Shown piece by piece: positions 23,944-32,029 of a stretch of 47,095 nucleotides of DNA. This DNA is from Streptomyces mangrovisoli (lineage in GTDB: Bacteria; Actinomycetota; Actinomycetes; Streptomycetales; Streptomycetaceae). Below the pieces are notes generated by a model. That model was given only the letters and a program-made list of their open reading frames with translations. It had not been told where the DNA came from and ran no database searches. The position numbers were made by a program, and so were the translations under genes. The DNA lies in NCBI RefSeq assembly GCF_000974985.2, contig NZ_LAVA02000098.1, positions 1 through 47,095 on the forward strand. The letters are read 5' to 3'. Numbering within the stretch: the stretch's first letter is position 1; each line of letters starts with the position of its first letter.

Positions 23944-25620
23944 TTACCCCAACAGGCCGCCCACCAGGCCCGGTTGGCCGGAGGACGAGCCCCCGCCGGT
24001 GGAGCCGCCGCTCGAAGTGGATCCGGTGGTCCCGCCGTTGCTCGGTCCCGTGGTGGTGCTGGGGGCCTGTTCGGCGGGCGTGGTCTGCTGCGGCGGGGCC
24101 TGGCCGCCGCCGGTGCTCTGGCTCTGGCTGGGCGCGCCCGTGGTGGCCGTACCGGAGGACTGGGTGGTGCTGCCGGGGGTGGTCGCCGCGCCGGAGGGCG
24201 TGCCGGCCGTGGTGGCGCCGTGGCTCGGGGCGGTGGAGGCCACCGGGGCCTTGCGGTGCCGGGTGCCGGGCTGCTGCGGGAGCGGGGAGCCGGGCAGTTC
24301 GTTGCGCGGGGCCTCGCCCGGTCCGGGCACGACCACCCGGCTGGCGTCGCGCACGGCGCCGCCGAGCAGGGAGCCGATCAGCAGCGTGAGACCGACGACG
24401 ACGGCCGTCACCAGGGCGCCGCGGCGCAGCACGTAGGCGCGCAGGTCCCAGATGTCGGAGCGGGGGCCGAGGCGCCGCCAGGCGGCGGAGGCGAGGCGGC
24501 CGTCGAGGGAGTAGACGGGGGCGCCCGCGATGATCAGCGGGGACCAGGCGGCGAGGTAGATGATGTCGGGCGTGTCGTAGACCGGGACGGTCTTCCAGCT
24601 GACGGTGACGATGAGCGCGGCCGAGAGCAGGGCGCCGACGACCGCGGCGACCCGCTGCCAGCAGCCGAGCACGGTCAGCACGCCGACGACGACCTGGAGG
24701 AAGGCGATGACGAGTCCGGCGCCGACGGGGTGCTGGAGGGCGAACTGGCGCAGTGGCTCGGCGACTTCCCAGGGGTGCAGGGTGTTGAGCCACTTGACCA
24801 TGGAGCCGCGCTTGCCGCCGTCGAAGTAGACGGGGTCGCAGAGCTTGCCCATGCCGGCGTAGATGGAGATGAAGCCGAGGAAGATGCGCAGCGGGAGCAG
24901 GACCACGCCGAGGTGCATCCGGCGGCCGGGGTAGTAGGCGTGCCGGGCCGGGTCGTCGCCGTGCCGGCGCGCGGCCCGGGTGGTCGGCTCGGGGGTGCCC
25001 GCCGTGTCCTCGGGGTCGTCGTAGGCGCCATAGTCGTCGTACCCGTCCGCGAACTCCTCGTCGCCGTAGGCGGGTCGGGCGAAGGCGGGCTCGTCGTAGG
25101 CGCTGCCGACGGTGCGCATATGGGGCAGCAGGCGGGCGCCCGGCGCGTCGCCGGGGCCGCGCTGGGCGCCGACGACGGGGCTCTCGACGGTCCGGCCGGG
25201 CTCGTCGGGGCCGCCGAGCTCGATGCGCGGGATGACCTGGGTGGCCCCGGCGTCGGCGGCGGCCTCCTCGGTGTGCGGGACGCTGCTGCCCCGCACGGCC
25301 TGGAGCAGCCGGTGGGCGCCGGTGTCGTCGGGGGCCGAGCGGCCGCTCCAGACGACGGGGCGGCGGCGGGCGGCCGGCTTCCCCGCCGCGCCGCCCGGGA
25401 CCCGGGCGGTGTCGTCGCCGGCGCTCAGGTGTCGGGCGAGGCGCGGGGATTGGGCGCGTCGTCGCGTCGACGCGCCCAGCTGCACGCGGAAGCTCGCGTG
25501 ATTGACGATGACCTGCGCCGGATCGCTCGGCACCTTCACCATGCTCAGCGCGGGAGCGTCGTCGAACCCCGACGAGCGGTCCCCCGTGGGTGTGCGGGGT
25601 GTTCTGGTGTCCACACTCAT
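23944..25620 (-). CDS. DoxX-domain membrane protein with long disordered tails
   Basis: A 558-aa protein. Residues 1 to about 230 are a polar, Arg/Asp/Pro-rich cytoplasmic region with acidic Tyr/Asp clusters (DGYDDYGAYDDPED). Residues about 235-400 are a DoxX-type four-helix membrane domain (LGVVLLPLRIFLGFISIYAGMGKL; FFLQVVVGVLTVLG-like helix; VGALLSAALIVTVSW; DIIYLAAWSPLIIAG). A further helix at about 425-445 is followed by a Ser/Thr/Gly/Pro/Gln-rich tail to the end. DoxX proteins in actinobacteria take part in membrane redox or thiol-stress systems; no partner gene (sodA, sseA) is nearby. ATG 25620 is assigned without a clear RBS. Confidence 0.8.
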   Translation of the reverse strand: MSVDTRTPRTPTGDRSSGFDDAPALSMVKVPSDPAQVIVNHASFRVQLGASTRRRAQSPRLARHLSAGDDTARVPGGAAGKPAARRRPVVWSGRSAPDDTGAHRLLQAVRGSSVPHTEEAAADAGATQVIPRIELGGPDEPGRTVESPVVGAQRGPGDAPGARLLPHMRTVGSAYDEPAFARPAYGDEEFADGYDDYGAYDDPEDTAGTPEPTTRAARRHGDDPARHAYYPGRRMHLGVVLLPLRIFLGFISIYAGMGKLCDPVYFDGGKRGSMVKWLNTLHPWEVAEPLRQFALQHPVGAGLVIAFLQVVVGVLTVLGCWQRVAAVVGALLSAALIVTVSWKTVPVYDTPDIIYLAAWSPLIIAGAPVYSLDGRLASAAWRRLGPRSDIWDLRAYVLRRGALVTAVVVGLTLLIGSLLGGAVRDASRVVVPGPGEAPRNELPGSPLPQQPGTRHRKAPVASTAPSHGATTAGTPSGAATTPGSTTQSSGTATTGAPSQSQSTGGGQAPPQQTTPAEQAPSTTTGPSNGGTTGSTSSGGSTGGGSSSGQPGLVGGLLG

Positions 25621-25772
25621 CTAACCGAGTGACGTGGAGTTAGGACACTGTCTTGACCCAGCGGAAGTGTCCGGACCGCGTCAAGGTTGCCCTGGCCGCC
25701 GGGTTTGACCCGCTCGGGTGACGGAACCGGACGGGTGTCCAGCCGTCGGCCGGGGCGTCGGCCGGCGCTCCG

Positions 25773-25795
25773 GCCCCGGCGCGGGGCGCCGGGGC
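25773..25795 (-). terminator. Hairpin downstream of rlmB
   Basis: GCCCCGGCG (25773-25781) pairs with 25787-25795 around a 5-nt loop, 8 bp beyond the rlmB stop on the minus strand. Confidence 0.65.
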
Positions 25796-25802
25796 TCGCG
25801 CG

Positions 25803-26744
25803 TCAGCCGCGGCGGCGGGCCGCCTCGTAGAGCACGATGCCCGCGGCCACACCGGCGTTCAGCGACTCGGTGCCACCCGGCATCGGGATCCGCACGCGGA
25901 CGTCGCAGGTCTCGCCGACGAGGCGGGACAGGCCCTTGCCCTCGCTGCCGACGACGATCACGACGGGCCCGGAGAGGGCTTCGAGGTCGTGCAGGTCGGC
26001 CTCGCCGTCGGCGGCCAGGCCGACGACCACGATCCCGGCCTTCTTGTACGCCTCCAGGGCGCGGGTGAGGTTGGTGGCGCGCGCCACCGGCGTGCGGGCG
26101 GCCGCGCCCGCGGACGTCTTCCAGGCACCGGCGGTCATCCCCGCGGCACGCCGCTCCGGCACGAGGACGCCGTGGCCGCCGAACGCGGAGACGGAGCGGA
26201 CGACCGCGCCGAGGTTGCGCGGGTCGGTGACACCGTCGAGGGCGACGATCAGCGGGTCGGCGCCCTCGTCGTAGGCCGCCTCGGCGAGCTCCTCGGGGTG
26301 CGCGTACTCGTACGGCGGGACCTGGAGGACGAGGCCCTGGTGGTTGAGCCCGTTGGTCATGCGGTCGAGCTCGGGGCGGGGGGCCTCCATGAGGTTGATC
26401 CCGCCGCGCTCGGCGGCGAGCTGGAGGGCCTCGCGGACGCGCTCGTCGTTGTCGATGAACTGCTGGACGTAGAGCGTGGTGGCGGGCACGCCCTCGCGCA
26501 GCGCCTCGACGACCGGGTTGCGGCCGACGACCAGCTCGGAGGAGCTGCGGCCGCCGCCGCGGCGCTGCGGCGGCCGGCCCTGGGCGCGGCGGACCTTGGC
26601 GTTGGCGGCACGCTGCTTGGCGTGGCCCTTGCGCATCTCGGCGGGCGGGGTCGGCCCCTTGCCCTCGAGGCCCCGGCGTCGCTGGCCGCCACTGCCGACC
26701 TGCGCGCCCTTCTTGCCGGACATGCGGCGGTTGTTCGCGGCCAT
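25803..26744 (-). CDS. rlmB: 23S rRNA (guanosine-2'-O)-methyltransferase RlmB (SpoU/TrmH family)
   Basis: A 313-aa SPOUT methyltransferase. Residues 1-70 are a basic, disordered extension typical of actinobacterial members (RRMSGKKGAQVGSGGQRRR). Residues about 72-150 are the L30e-like substrate-binding domain (VVGRNPVVEALREG), and about 160-313 the SpoU catalytic domain with motif 1 DPRNLGAVVRS, motif 2 VVGSEGKGLS and motif 3 IPMPGGTESLNAGVAAG, the knotted SAM site. It methylates a ribose in 23S rRNA, probably the G2251 equivalent. ATG 26744 is preceded by GGCAGG. It lies downstream of cysS, with two hairpins between them. Confidence 0.9.
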   Translation of the reverse strand: MAANNRRMSGKKGAQVGSGGQRRRGLEGKGPTPPAEMRKGHAKQRAANAKVRRAQGRPPQRRGGGRSSSELVVGRNPVVEALREGVPATTLYVQQFIDNDERVREALQLAAERGGINLMEAPRPELDRMTNGLNHQGLVLQVPPYEYAHPEELAEAAYDEGADPLIVALDGVTDPRNLGAVVRSVSAFGGHGVLVPERRAAGMTAGAWKTSAGAAARTPVARATNLTRALEAYKKAGIVVVGLAADGEADLHDLEALSGPVVIVVGSEGKGLSRLVGETCDVRVRIPMPGGTESLNAGVAAGIVLYEAARRRG

Positions 26745-26785
26745 GACCTGCCTGTTCTGTGCGGAAGCGCTGCGGGAGCGCTTCG

Positions 26786-26882
26786 GCGGTCCCGCGGACT
26801 GCTGCGGGACCGCTACGGGACTGCTGCGGAAAAACTGCGTGTACGTCTATGCAGTGTGCCGCCCGGAGGGCCGGGCGGCACA
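26786..26882 (-). terminator. Two hairpins between cysS and rlmB
   Basis: A perfect 12-bp stem TGTGCCGCCCGG (26855-26866 with 26871-26882, loop AGGG) lies after cysS on the minus strand. A T-rich stretch (26831-26835) follows, as in an intrinsic terminator. A second perfect 10-bp stem (26786-26795 with 26804-26813) lies nearer rlmB and may be a leader structure. Confidence 0.75.
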
Positions 26883-26946
26883 ATCGATCAAGGGACGGCC
26901 CCGGGGCGCCGGCCCAGGGGCGCGGGCCCCGGGACGCCGGACGGGT

Positions 26947-28344
26947 CTAGCGCGGACCGAGCGTCCAACGGGCGCCCTGGGGGCTGTCCTCGATGGTGAG
27001 GCCGGACTGGTTGAGCTGGTCGCGGATGGCGTCGGCGGTGGCCCAGTCCTTGCGCTCGCGGGCGCCCTGCCGCTGGTCGAGGACCATGCGGACCAGCGTG
27101 TCGACGACGCCGTGCAGATCCTCGCCGCGGTCGGTCTCGCCGGCCCAGTGCGGGTCCAGCGGGTCCAGGCCGAGGACGCCGAGCATGGCGCGCACCTCGG
27201 CGAGGCGGGCGACGGCGGCTTCCTTGTCGTCGGCGGCGAGGGCGCTGTTGCCCTGCCGGACCGTGGTGTGCACGACGGCGAGGGCCTGCGGCACGCCGAG
27301 GTCGTCGTCCATGGACTCGGCGAAGGCGAGCGGCACCTCGGCGGCGGGTTCCACCGGGCCGGCCTTCTCCACCACGCGCTGGACGAAGCCCTCGATGCGG
27401 GCGAAGGCCGACTCGGCGTCGCGCAGGGCCTCCTCGCTGTACTCGATCATCGAGCGGTAGTGCGGGGTGCCGAGGTAGTAGCGCAGCACGATGGGGCGCC
27501 ACTGCTTGACCATCTCGGAGACGAGCACGCTGTTGTTGAGCGACTTGGACATCTTGTCGCCGGCCAGGGTGACCCAGGCGTTGTGCACCCAGTACTGGGC
27601 GAAGTCGTCGCCGAAGGCCTTGGCCTGGGCGATCTCGTTCTCGTGGTGCGGGAAGATCAGGTCCAGGCCGCCGCCGTGGATGTCGAAGGCGGAGCCGAGG
27701 TACTTGTGCGCCATGGCCGAGCACTCCAGGTGCCAGCCGGGACGGCCGCGGCCCCAGGGCGTGGCCCAGGTGGGCTCGCCGGGCTTGGCGGACTTCCACA
27801 TCGCGAAGTCGCGCGGGTCGCGCTTGCCCGTCTCGCCGGTGCCGGACGGCTGCTGGAGGTTGTCGAGCTCCTGCCGGGACAGCTCCAGGTAGCCGGGGAA
27901 GGAGCGCACGTCGAAGTAGACGTTGCCGTCGGCCTCGTAGGCGTGGCCGCGCTCGATGAGGCCCTGCATCATCTCGACCATCTCGGTGACGTGGCCGGTG
28001 GCGCGGGGCTCGTACGTGGGCGGCAGGCAGCCGAGCGCGGTGTAGCCGTCGTTGAAGGCGCGCTCGTTCTCGTAGCCGATGGACCACCAGGGGCGGTTCT
28101 GTTCCGCCGCCTTGGCGATGATCTTGTCGTCGATGTCGGTGACGTTGCGGATGAACGTGACGTCGTAGCCGCGGTAGGCGAACCAGCGGCGCATGATGTC
28201 GAAGTTCAGGCCCGAGCGGATGTGCCCGATGTGCGGTGCCGACTGCACGGTGGCCCCACACAGGTAGATCGAGACGCAGCCCGGCGTGAGCGGGGTGAAG
28301 TCGCGGATCTGCCGGGCGTTGGTGTCGTACAGCCGAATAGTCAC
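26947..28344 (-). CDS. cysS: Cysteinyl-tRNA synthetase
   Basis: A 465-aa class I aminoacyl-tRNA synthetase charging tRNA-Cys. HIGH is at residues 38-41 (SAPHIGHIRSG), with zinc ligands Cys29 (YLCGAT), Cys in HLECSAM and His in FPHHENE. KMSKS (GDKMSKSLNN) is at about 268. The C-terminal anticodon-binding part is present (ARERKDWATADAIRDQL). Start GTG 28344 gives the standard length. TACCCT (28351-28356 on this strand) lies 6 nt upstream, so the mRNA is probably leaderless. The frame is open far upstream, but that is non-coding sequence over ispF. The MshC paralogue of mycothiol synthesis is excluded by the full length and the canonical KMSKS. Confidence 0.95.
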   Translation of the reverse strand: MTIRLYDTNARQIRDFTPLTPGCVSIYLCGATVQSAPHIGHIRSGLNFDIMRRWFAYRGYDVTFIRNVTDIDDKIIAKAAEQNRPWWSIGYENERAFNDGYTALGCLPPTYEPRATGHVTEMVEMMQGLIERGHAYEADGNVYFDVRSFPGYLELSRQELDNLQQPSGTGETGKRDPRDFAMWKSAKPGEPTWATPWGRGRPGWHLECSAMAHKYLGSAFDIHGGGLDLIFPHHENEIAQAKAFGDDFAQYWVHNAWVTLAGDKMSKSLNNSVLVSEMVKQWRPIVLRYYLGTPHYRSMIEYSEEALRDAESAFARIEGFVQRVVEKAGPVEPAAEVPLAFAESMDDDLGVPQALAVVHTTVRQGNSALAADDKEAAVARLAEVRAMLGVLGLDPLDPHWAGETDRGEDLHGVVDTLVRMVLDQRQGARERKDWATADAIRDQLNQSGLTIEDSPQGARWTLGPR

Positions 28345-28472
28345 GACTCCAGGGTAGTGGTCGCGCACCACTGCATCGCACCGGTTCGGGAACAACCGGA
28401 TCGCCCCGTTTCGGGAGCGACCCGGCCGGTGGGGGCCGGGTTGCGGAGGGGGCGGCCGGGCCGCGGTCGCGG

Positions 28473-28526
28473 GTCGTACCGGAGGGCCGCGTCGTACCGG
28501 AGGGCCGCGTCGTACCGGAGGGCGGG
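28473..28526. repeat. Tandem repeat, three 18-bp units, between ispF and cysS
   Basis: GTCGTACCGGAGGGCCGC occurs at 28473-28490 and 28491-28508, with a third, slightly diverged copy at 28509-28526. It is directly followed by the ispF terminator hairpin. Confidence 0.9.
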
Positions 28527-28527
28527 G

Positions 28528-28561
28528 CCCCGCCGGGCCGGGTCTCCCCGGCCCGGCGGGG
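28528..28561 (-). terminator. Terminator after ispF
   Basis: A perfect 15-bp GC stem (28528-28542 with 28547-28561) around a TCTC loop, 7 bp beyond the ispF stop. Confidence 0.85.
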
Positions 28562-28568
28562 CGGCGGG

Positions 28569-29087
28569 TCAGCCCGGGTGGGCGACCAGTGCGGTGGCGA
28601 CGGCCATCAGGCCTTCGCCGCGGCCGGGGAAGCCGAGCCCGTCGGTGGTGGCCCCGGAGACGGTGACCGGCGCGCCGGCCGCCTCGGAGAGGACCTTCTC
28701 CGCCTCCGCGCGACGCTTGCCGATCTTCGGACGCGGTCCTACGACCTGGACGGCGACGTTCCCGATGACGAACCCCGCCTCGCGGACGATGCGGGCGGCC
28801 TCGGTGAGGAGGGTGACGCCGGAGGCGCCGGACCACTCGGGGCGGCCGGTGCCGAAGTGCTGTCCGAGGTCGCCGAGGCCCGCGGCGGAGAACAGGGCGT
28901 TGCAGGCGGCGTGCGCGACGACGTCGGCGTCGGAGTGCCCGGCGAGCCCGGGGCCCTCCCCTTCCCACTTGAGGCCGGCGCACCACAGGTCGCGGCCTTC
29001 CTCGAAGGCGTGGATGTCGGTGCCGATGCCGACGCGGGGCAGCGGCGGGAGGGACCGCCCCGCGGCCGGGGTGGGCTCAGAAGCCAT
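28569..29087 (-). CDS. ispF: 2-C-methyl-D-erythritol 2,4-cyclodiphosphate synthase
   Basis: A 172-aa MEP-pathway enzyme that cyclises CDP-methylerythritol 2-phosphate to MEcPP, towards isoprenoids. Metal ligands are in GIGTDIHAF (D24, H26) and GHSDADVVAHA. The catalytic Thr region is TTDGLGFPGRGEG near the C-terminus. The N-terminus carries a 15-residue Pro-rich extension. The start ATG overlaps the end of ispD by 11 bp, so translation is coupled. Confidence 0.95.
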   Translation of the reverse strand: MASEPTPAAGRSLPPLPRVGIGTDIHAFEEGRDLWCAGLKWEGEGPGLAGHSDADVVAHAACNALFSAAGLGDLGQHFGTGRPEWSGASGVTLLTEAARIVREAGFVIGNVAVQVVGPRPKIGKRRAEAEKVLSEAAGAPVTVSGATTDGLGFPGRGEGLMAVATALVAHPG

Positions 29088-29841
29088 CGTTGAGCCTCCG
29101 GCGGGCGAGGACGGCCTCGGCGAGGACGAGGTCGAGCGGCCGGGTCACCTTGAACGCCTCTTCGTGGCCGGGTACGACGACCACGCGCTCGCCCATCCGC
29201 TCGACCATGCCGGCGTCGTCGGTGATGTCGCCGGTGACGGTGTCGTGGGCGCGCAGCAGGGTGGCCCGGTCGAAGCCCTGCGGGGTCTGCACGGCGCGCA
29301 GCCGGGCCCGCTCGGGGGTGGCGAGCACGGGCTCGGGGTCGCCGGGGCGGTCGGCGGGCTCGACCTCCTTGACGGTGTCGGCCAGCGGCAGCGCGGGGAC
29401 GACGGCGGGCGCCCCGTCGCGCACGGCCTCGATGACGGCGTCGACGGTGTCGACCGGCACGAGGGGGCGGGCGGCGTCGTGGACGAGGACGACGTCGTAG
29501 TCGGGCGGGAGCGCGTCGAGGCCGAGCCGGACGGACTCCTGGCGGGTGTCGCCGCCCGGGACGACGACGAAGTCGGTGCGCTCGGGCAGCGCGTGCACGT
29601 CGAGCAGGGACTTGACCTCGGCGGTGCCGTCGGGCGGGGCGACGACGATGACGAGGGAGACGGCGCGCGAGGCGGCCATCGCGCGCACGGCGTGGATGAG
29701 CATCGGGGTGCCGTTGAGGGTGCGCAGCGCCTTGGGGGCGCCGGGGCCGAGACGTACGCCCCGGCCGGCGGCCGGGATCACTACGGCCGTACGGGCGTTC
29801 GGACCGGCCTCGGCGGGCGAAGGACGCGATTCGTCAGACAT
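29077..29841 (-). CDS. ispD: 2-C-methyl-D-erythritol 4-phosphate cytidylyltransferase
   Basis: A 254-aa MEP-pathway enzyme joining CTP and MEP to CDP-ME. Signature segments are AVVIPAAGRGVRLGPGAPKALRTLNG (the CTP-binding G-rich loop), PGGDTRQESVRLGL, VLVHDAARPLV and AVQTPQGF. ATG 29841 is preceded by AGGAA. First gene of an overlapping ispD-ispF pair, downstream of carD. Confidence 0.95.
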   Translation of the reverse strand: MSDESRPSPAEAGPNARTAVVIPAAGRGVRLGPGAPKALRTLNGTPMLIHAVRAMAASRAVSLVIVVAPPDGTAEVKSLLDVHALPERTDFVVVPGGDTRQESVRLGLDALPPDYDVVLVHDAARPLVPVDTVDAVIEAVRDGAPAVVPALPLADTVKEVEPADRPGDPEPVLATPERARLRAVQTPQGFDRATLLRAHDTVTGDITDDAGMVERMGERVVVVPGHEEAFKVTRPLDLVLAEAVLARRRLNDGF

Positions 29842-30080
29842 CGGTTCCTGTCAGGTTTGTGTGCTCGGCGAAGGTGGGTATGGCCTCGGAAGTGCCGGGT
29901 GCGACACCTTGACCGGACCCTTCCGTGACACCGGTCGAGTCGACTGCCCGGACCCGGCACACCAAGTATCGGGGGACACCACCCCGGCGCACGGCAGGAT
30001 ACGAACATGCCGCAGCGCCCGGCGACGTCGGATACGTCATCGGGCACCGCGGCATTTCACTGCGCTGAGCGGAGCGGGGG

Positions 30081-30135
30081 CACTGCCTGCGTCAGGACGC
30101 GAGCAGGAGCACCACTGCCTGTGTCAGGACGCGAG
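30081..30135. repeat. 23-bp direct repeat duplicating the carD 3' end
   Basis: A 23-bp sequence beginning CACTGCCTG and ending GGACGCGAG occurs at 30081-30103 and again, with one change, at 30113-30135. The second copy contains the carD stop codon and last codons (L-A-S); the first lies just past the gene. Confidence 0.9.
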
Positions 30136-30606
30136 TACCTCGTCGAGCAGGGCCTCGGCCTTGTCCTCGTTGGTGTTCTCCGCGAGGGCGAGCTCGCTCA
30201 CCAGGATCTGGCGAGCCTTGGCGAGCATGCGCTTCTCACCGGCGGAGAGTCCGCGCTCGCGCTCGCGACGCCACAGGTCACGCACGACTTCCGCGACCTT
30301 GATGACATCGCCGGAGGCGAGCTTCTCCAGATTTGCCTTGTAACGACGCGACCAGTTCGTGGGCTCCTCGGCGTACGGAGCGCGCAGCACCTCGAAGACA
30401 CGGTCCAGCCCGTCCTGACCGACCACATCACGCACGCCGACGAACTCCGCATTGTCCGCTGGCACACGTACCGTCAGGTCACCCTGGGCGACCTTCAGCA
30501 CCAAGTAGGTCTTGTCCACGCCTTTGATCTGGCGAGTTTCGATGGCCTCGATCAGCGCGGCCCCGTGATGGGGATAGACCACGGTGTCGCCAACCTTGAA
30601 CGTCAT
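30124..30606 (-). CDS. carD: CarD-family RNA polymerase-binding transcription regulator
   Basis: A 160-aa CarD/CdnL protein. Residues 1 to about 60 are the Tudor-like RNAP beta-binding domain (FKVGDTVVYPHHGAALIEAIE; YLVLKVAQGDLTVRVPADNAE). The rest is the helical DNA-binding domain, with the Trp-containing segment EEPTNWSRRYKANLEKLASGD that wedges the upstream edge of the transcription bubble. CarD stabilises open complexes at rRNA and housekeeping promoters and is usually essential in actinobacteria. ATG 30606 is preceded by GGAAGGGG. A promoter (-35 TTCAGA, 17 bp, -10 TACCCT) lies at 30635-30663. Confidence 0.95.
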   Translation of the reverse strand: MTFKVGDTVVYPHHGAALIEAIETRQIKGVDKTYLVLKVAQGDLTVRVPADNAEFVGVRDVVGQDGLDRVFEVLRAPYAEEPTNWSRRYKANLEKLASGDVIKVAEVVRDLWRRERERGLSAGEKRMLAKARQILVSELALAENTNEDKAEALLDEVLAS

Positions 30607-30634
30607 GTGACAGGTACCCCTTCCGTGGCTATCC

Positions 30635-30663
30635 AGGGTAACACGGAAACGGCGGGTTCTGAA
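30635..30663 (-). promoter_or_regulatory. Promoter of carD
   Basis: Read on the minus strand: -35 TTCAGA (30658-30663), a 17-bp spacer, -10 TACCCT (30635-30640). A start near 30629 gives a leader of about 23 nt containing the RBS. Confidence 0.6.
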
Positions 30664-31191
30664 TGGCGTTTTCGCAGGTCAGGGCATATCTCGGGGCTTG
30701 ACAACAGCAACAGGAACGTGCTGCGCGGGGCGAGCGGAACGAGGTATTCGCAGGTCGGAGCAGCTCTCCGGGGCAAGCGAAACCCGCACGTTACACGCAT
30801 ACGGAGGCGTCCGACCACGGCCGAACATCCCGGTTTGTCCACTTCCAAGCGATCGACTTCCGCTACTCCGTTCGATGCCGGGGGCCGGGTACGAGACGAA
30901 TCCCGGAATTGATCACGCGGCCCCGCCAAGGGCGTGACTCACGGCCCGGTGATCCATTTTCCGGGGCGTTCCGGATTACGTCCCTGATCACCCCGGGATC
31001 GGCCGCGAAAATGCCGTGATGCGCCCACCGCGCTATGCCGTCCCGGCCTTATGTGAATGTCGGACAAGTGCGTGGCGAAGGGGGTCGGCGGGCCACTTGC
31101 TCGACGTGCGGCTCGGCCGGCCGGAGGGAACCACGCCCTAGGGGGAGGGTCGGGTGCGGCGGTGCGGGAACGGCTCGGTAACCTAAGGCCG

Positions 31192-31220
31192 CTGACAGAC
31201 ACTTAGGGCGGCTTTATCAA
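31192..31220 (+). promoter_or_regulatory. Promoter of the LpqE-like lipoprotein gene
   Basis: -35 CTGACA (31192-31197), a 17-bp spacer and -10 TATCAA (31215-31220), with the RBS AAGGAG at 31240-31245 and the GTG at 31257. Confidence 0.65.
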
Positions 31221-31256
31221 GGACGTCGCCCGTGCGTTCAAGGAGTTGCCGCCGCC

Positions 31257-31898
31257 GTGAGCAGCAGCCTTCGACGCGGCACTCTCGCCGCTACCGCCCT
31301 CGCGTTCTCGATCGCCACGCTCGCCGCCTGCGCAGCCGGCAACGACAGCCAGACCCTGGAGATCAAGCCGGACAACGCCGCGACCACGGTCGGCGACATC
31401 AAGGTCCAGAACGCCCTCGTCATCACGCAGCCCGACACCAAGACCACCGGCCCGGCCGTGATCTCGGCGACGCTGTTCAACAACGGCTCCACCGCCCAGA
31501 CGCTCGACGCGGTCAGCGTCGACGGCGACGGCTCCGCGACCCTCAGCGCCGCCAAGGGCAACGGCAAGCTGACCGTTCCCGCGCACGGCTCCCTGGTGAT
31601 CGGCGGCAAGGGCAACGCGTCCGCCGCGCTGGCCGAGCCGGGCGCGAACGTCCAGAACGGCAACGCGCAGAAGGTCACCTTCACCTTCAGCAAGACCGGC
31701 GCCGTGAGCCTCCAGGCCTTCGTCGTCCCGGCCGAGCACTACTTCACCAAGTGGGGCCCGAGCGAGATCCCGACCCCGTCGGCCACGCCGAGCTCCTCGG
31801 AGAGCACCGCCACCGAGAGCGCCTCCCCCTCCGCCACGGAGTCGACGAGCGCCTCGCCGACGGACTCCGCCTCGGCGAGCGCGACGACGGGCCAGTAG
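31257..31898 (+). CDS. LpqE-like lipoprotein
   Basis: A 213-aa exported lipoprotein. The signal peptide ends in lipobox LAAC (Cys25). Residues about 32-160 form an Ig-like beta domain (IKVQNALVITQP; GPAVISATLFNNGSTAQTLDAVSV; GNGKLTVPAHGSLVIGG) that resembles the PCu(A)C/LpqE fold. The last about 45 residues are a Ser/Thr/Ala-rich tail. The Met/His copper ligands of PCu(A)C are not evident, so a copper role is not supported. The position divergent from carD is the same as lpqE beside carD in mycobacteria. GTG 31257 follows AAGGAG. Confidence 0.8.
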   Translation: MSSSLRRGTLAATALAFSIATLAACAAGNDSQTLEIKPDNAATTVGDIKVQNALVITQPDTKTTGPAVISATLFNNGSTAQTLDAVSVDGDGSATLSAAKGNGKLTVPAHGSLVIGGKGNASAALAEPGANVQNGNAQKVTFTFSKTGAVSLQAFVVPAEHYFTKWGPSEIPTPSATPSSSESTATESASPSATESTSASPTDSASASATTGQ

Positions 31899-31920
31899 CC
31901 CGGCACCACGACCGGCCAGT

Positions 31921-31948
31921 GGCAGGCGGGCCTCCTGGGCCGCCTGCC
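31921..31948 (+). terminator. First hairpin after the lipoprotein gene
   Basis: GGCAGGCGG (31921-31929) pairs with 31940-31948 around a 10-nt loop. It is directly upstream of a second, stronger hairpin. Confidence 0.65.
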
Positions 31949-31962
31949 GGTCCGGCAGCAAG

Positions 31963-32014
31963 GACAGACGCCGAGGGCGGGCATCCTCCGGGATGCCCGC
32001 CCTCGGCGTCTGTC
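31963..32014. terminator. Very strong bidirectional terminator between lipoprotein gene and phoP
   Basis: A perfect 24-bp inverted repeat (31963-31986 with 31991-32014) and a 4-nt loop. It separates the convergent lipoprotein and phoR-phoP transcripts. Confidence 0.9.
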
Positions 32015-32029
32015 GCTTCGCCCTTCGGT

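Larger units (their letters stand above)
30607..31256. other. 650-bp divergent intergenic region between carD and lpqE-like gene
   Basis: It holds the carD promoter at one end (30635-30663) and the lipoprotein-gene promoter at the other (31192-31220). The approximately 530 bp between them are lower in GC than the coding neighbours, especially about 30607-30760. I see no credible ORF, tRNA or riboswitch there. This is long for a divergent promoter pair, so a small RNA is possible but not supported by a visible terminator. Confidence 0.6.

Noticed and set aside
25642..25672. Inverted repeat GGACACT/AGTGTCC upstream of the DoxX gene
   Set aside because: Arms are only 7 bp with a 16-bp spacer, no matching regulator consensus is known to me, and chance occurrence is likely.
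27000..29928. Plus-strand 1150-codon frame opposite cysS-ispF-ispD
   Set aside because: It is a shadow of three well-recognised essential genes on the minus strand.
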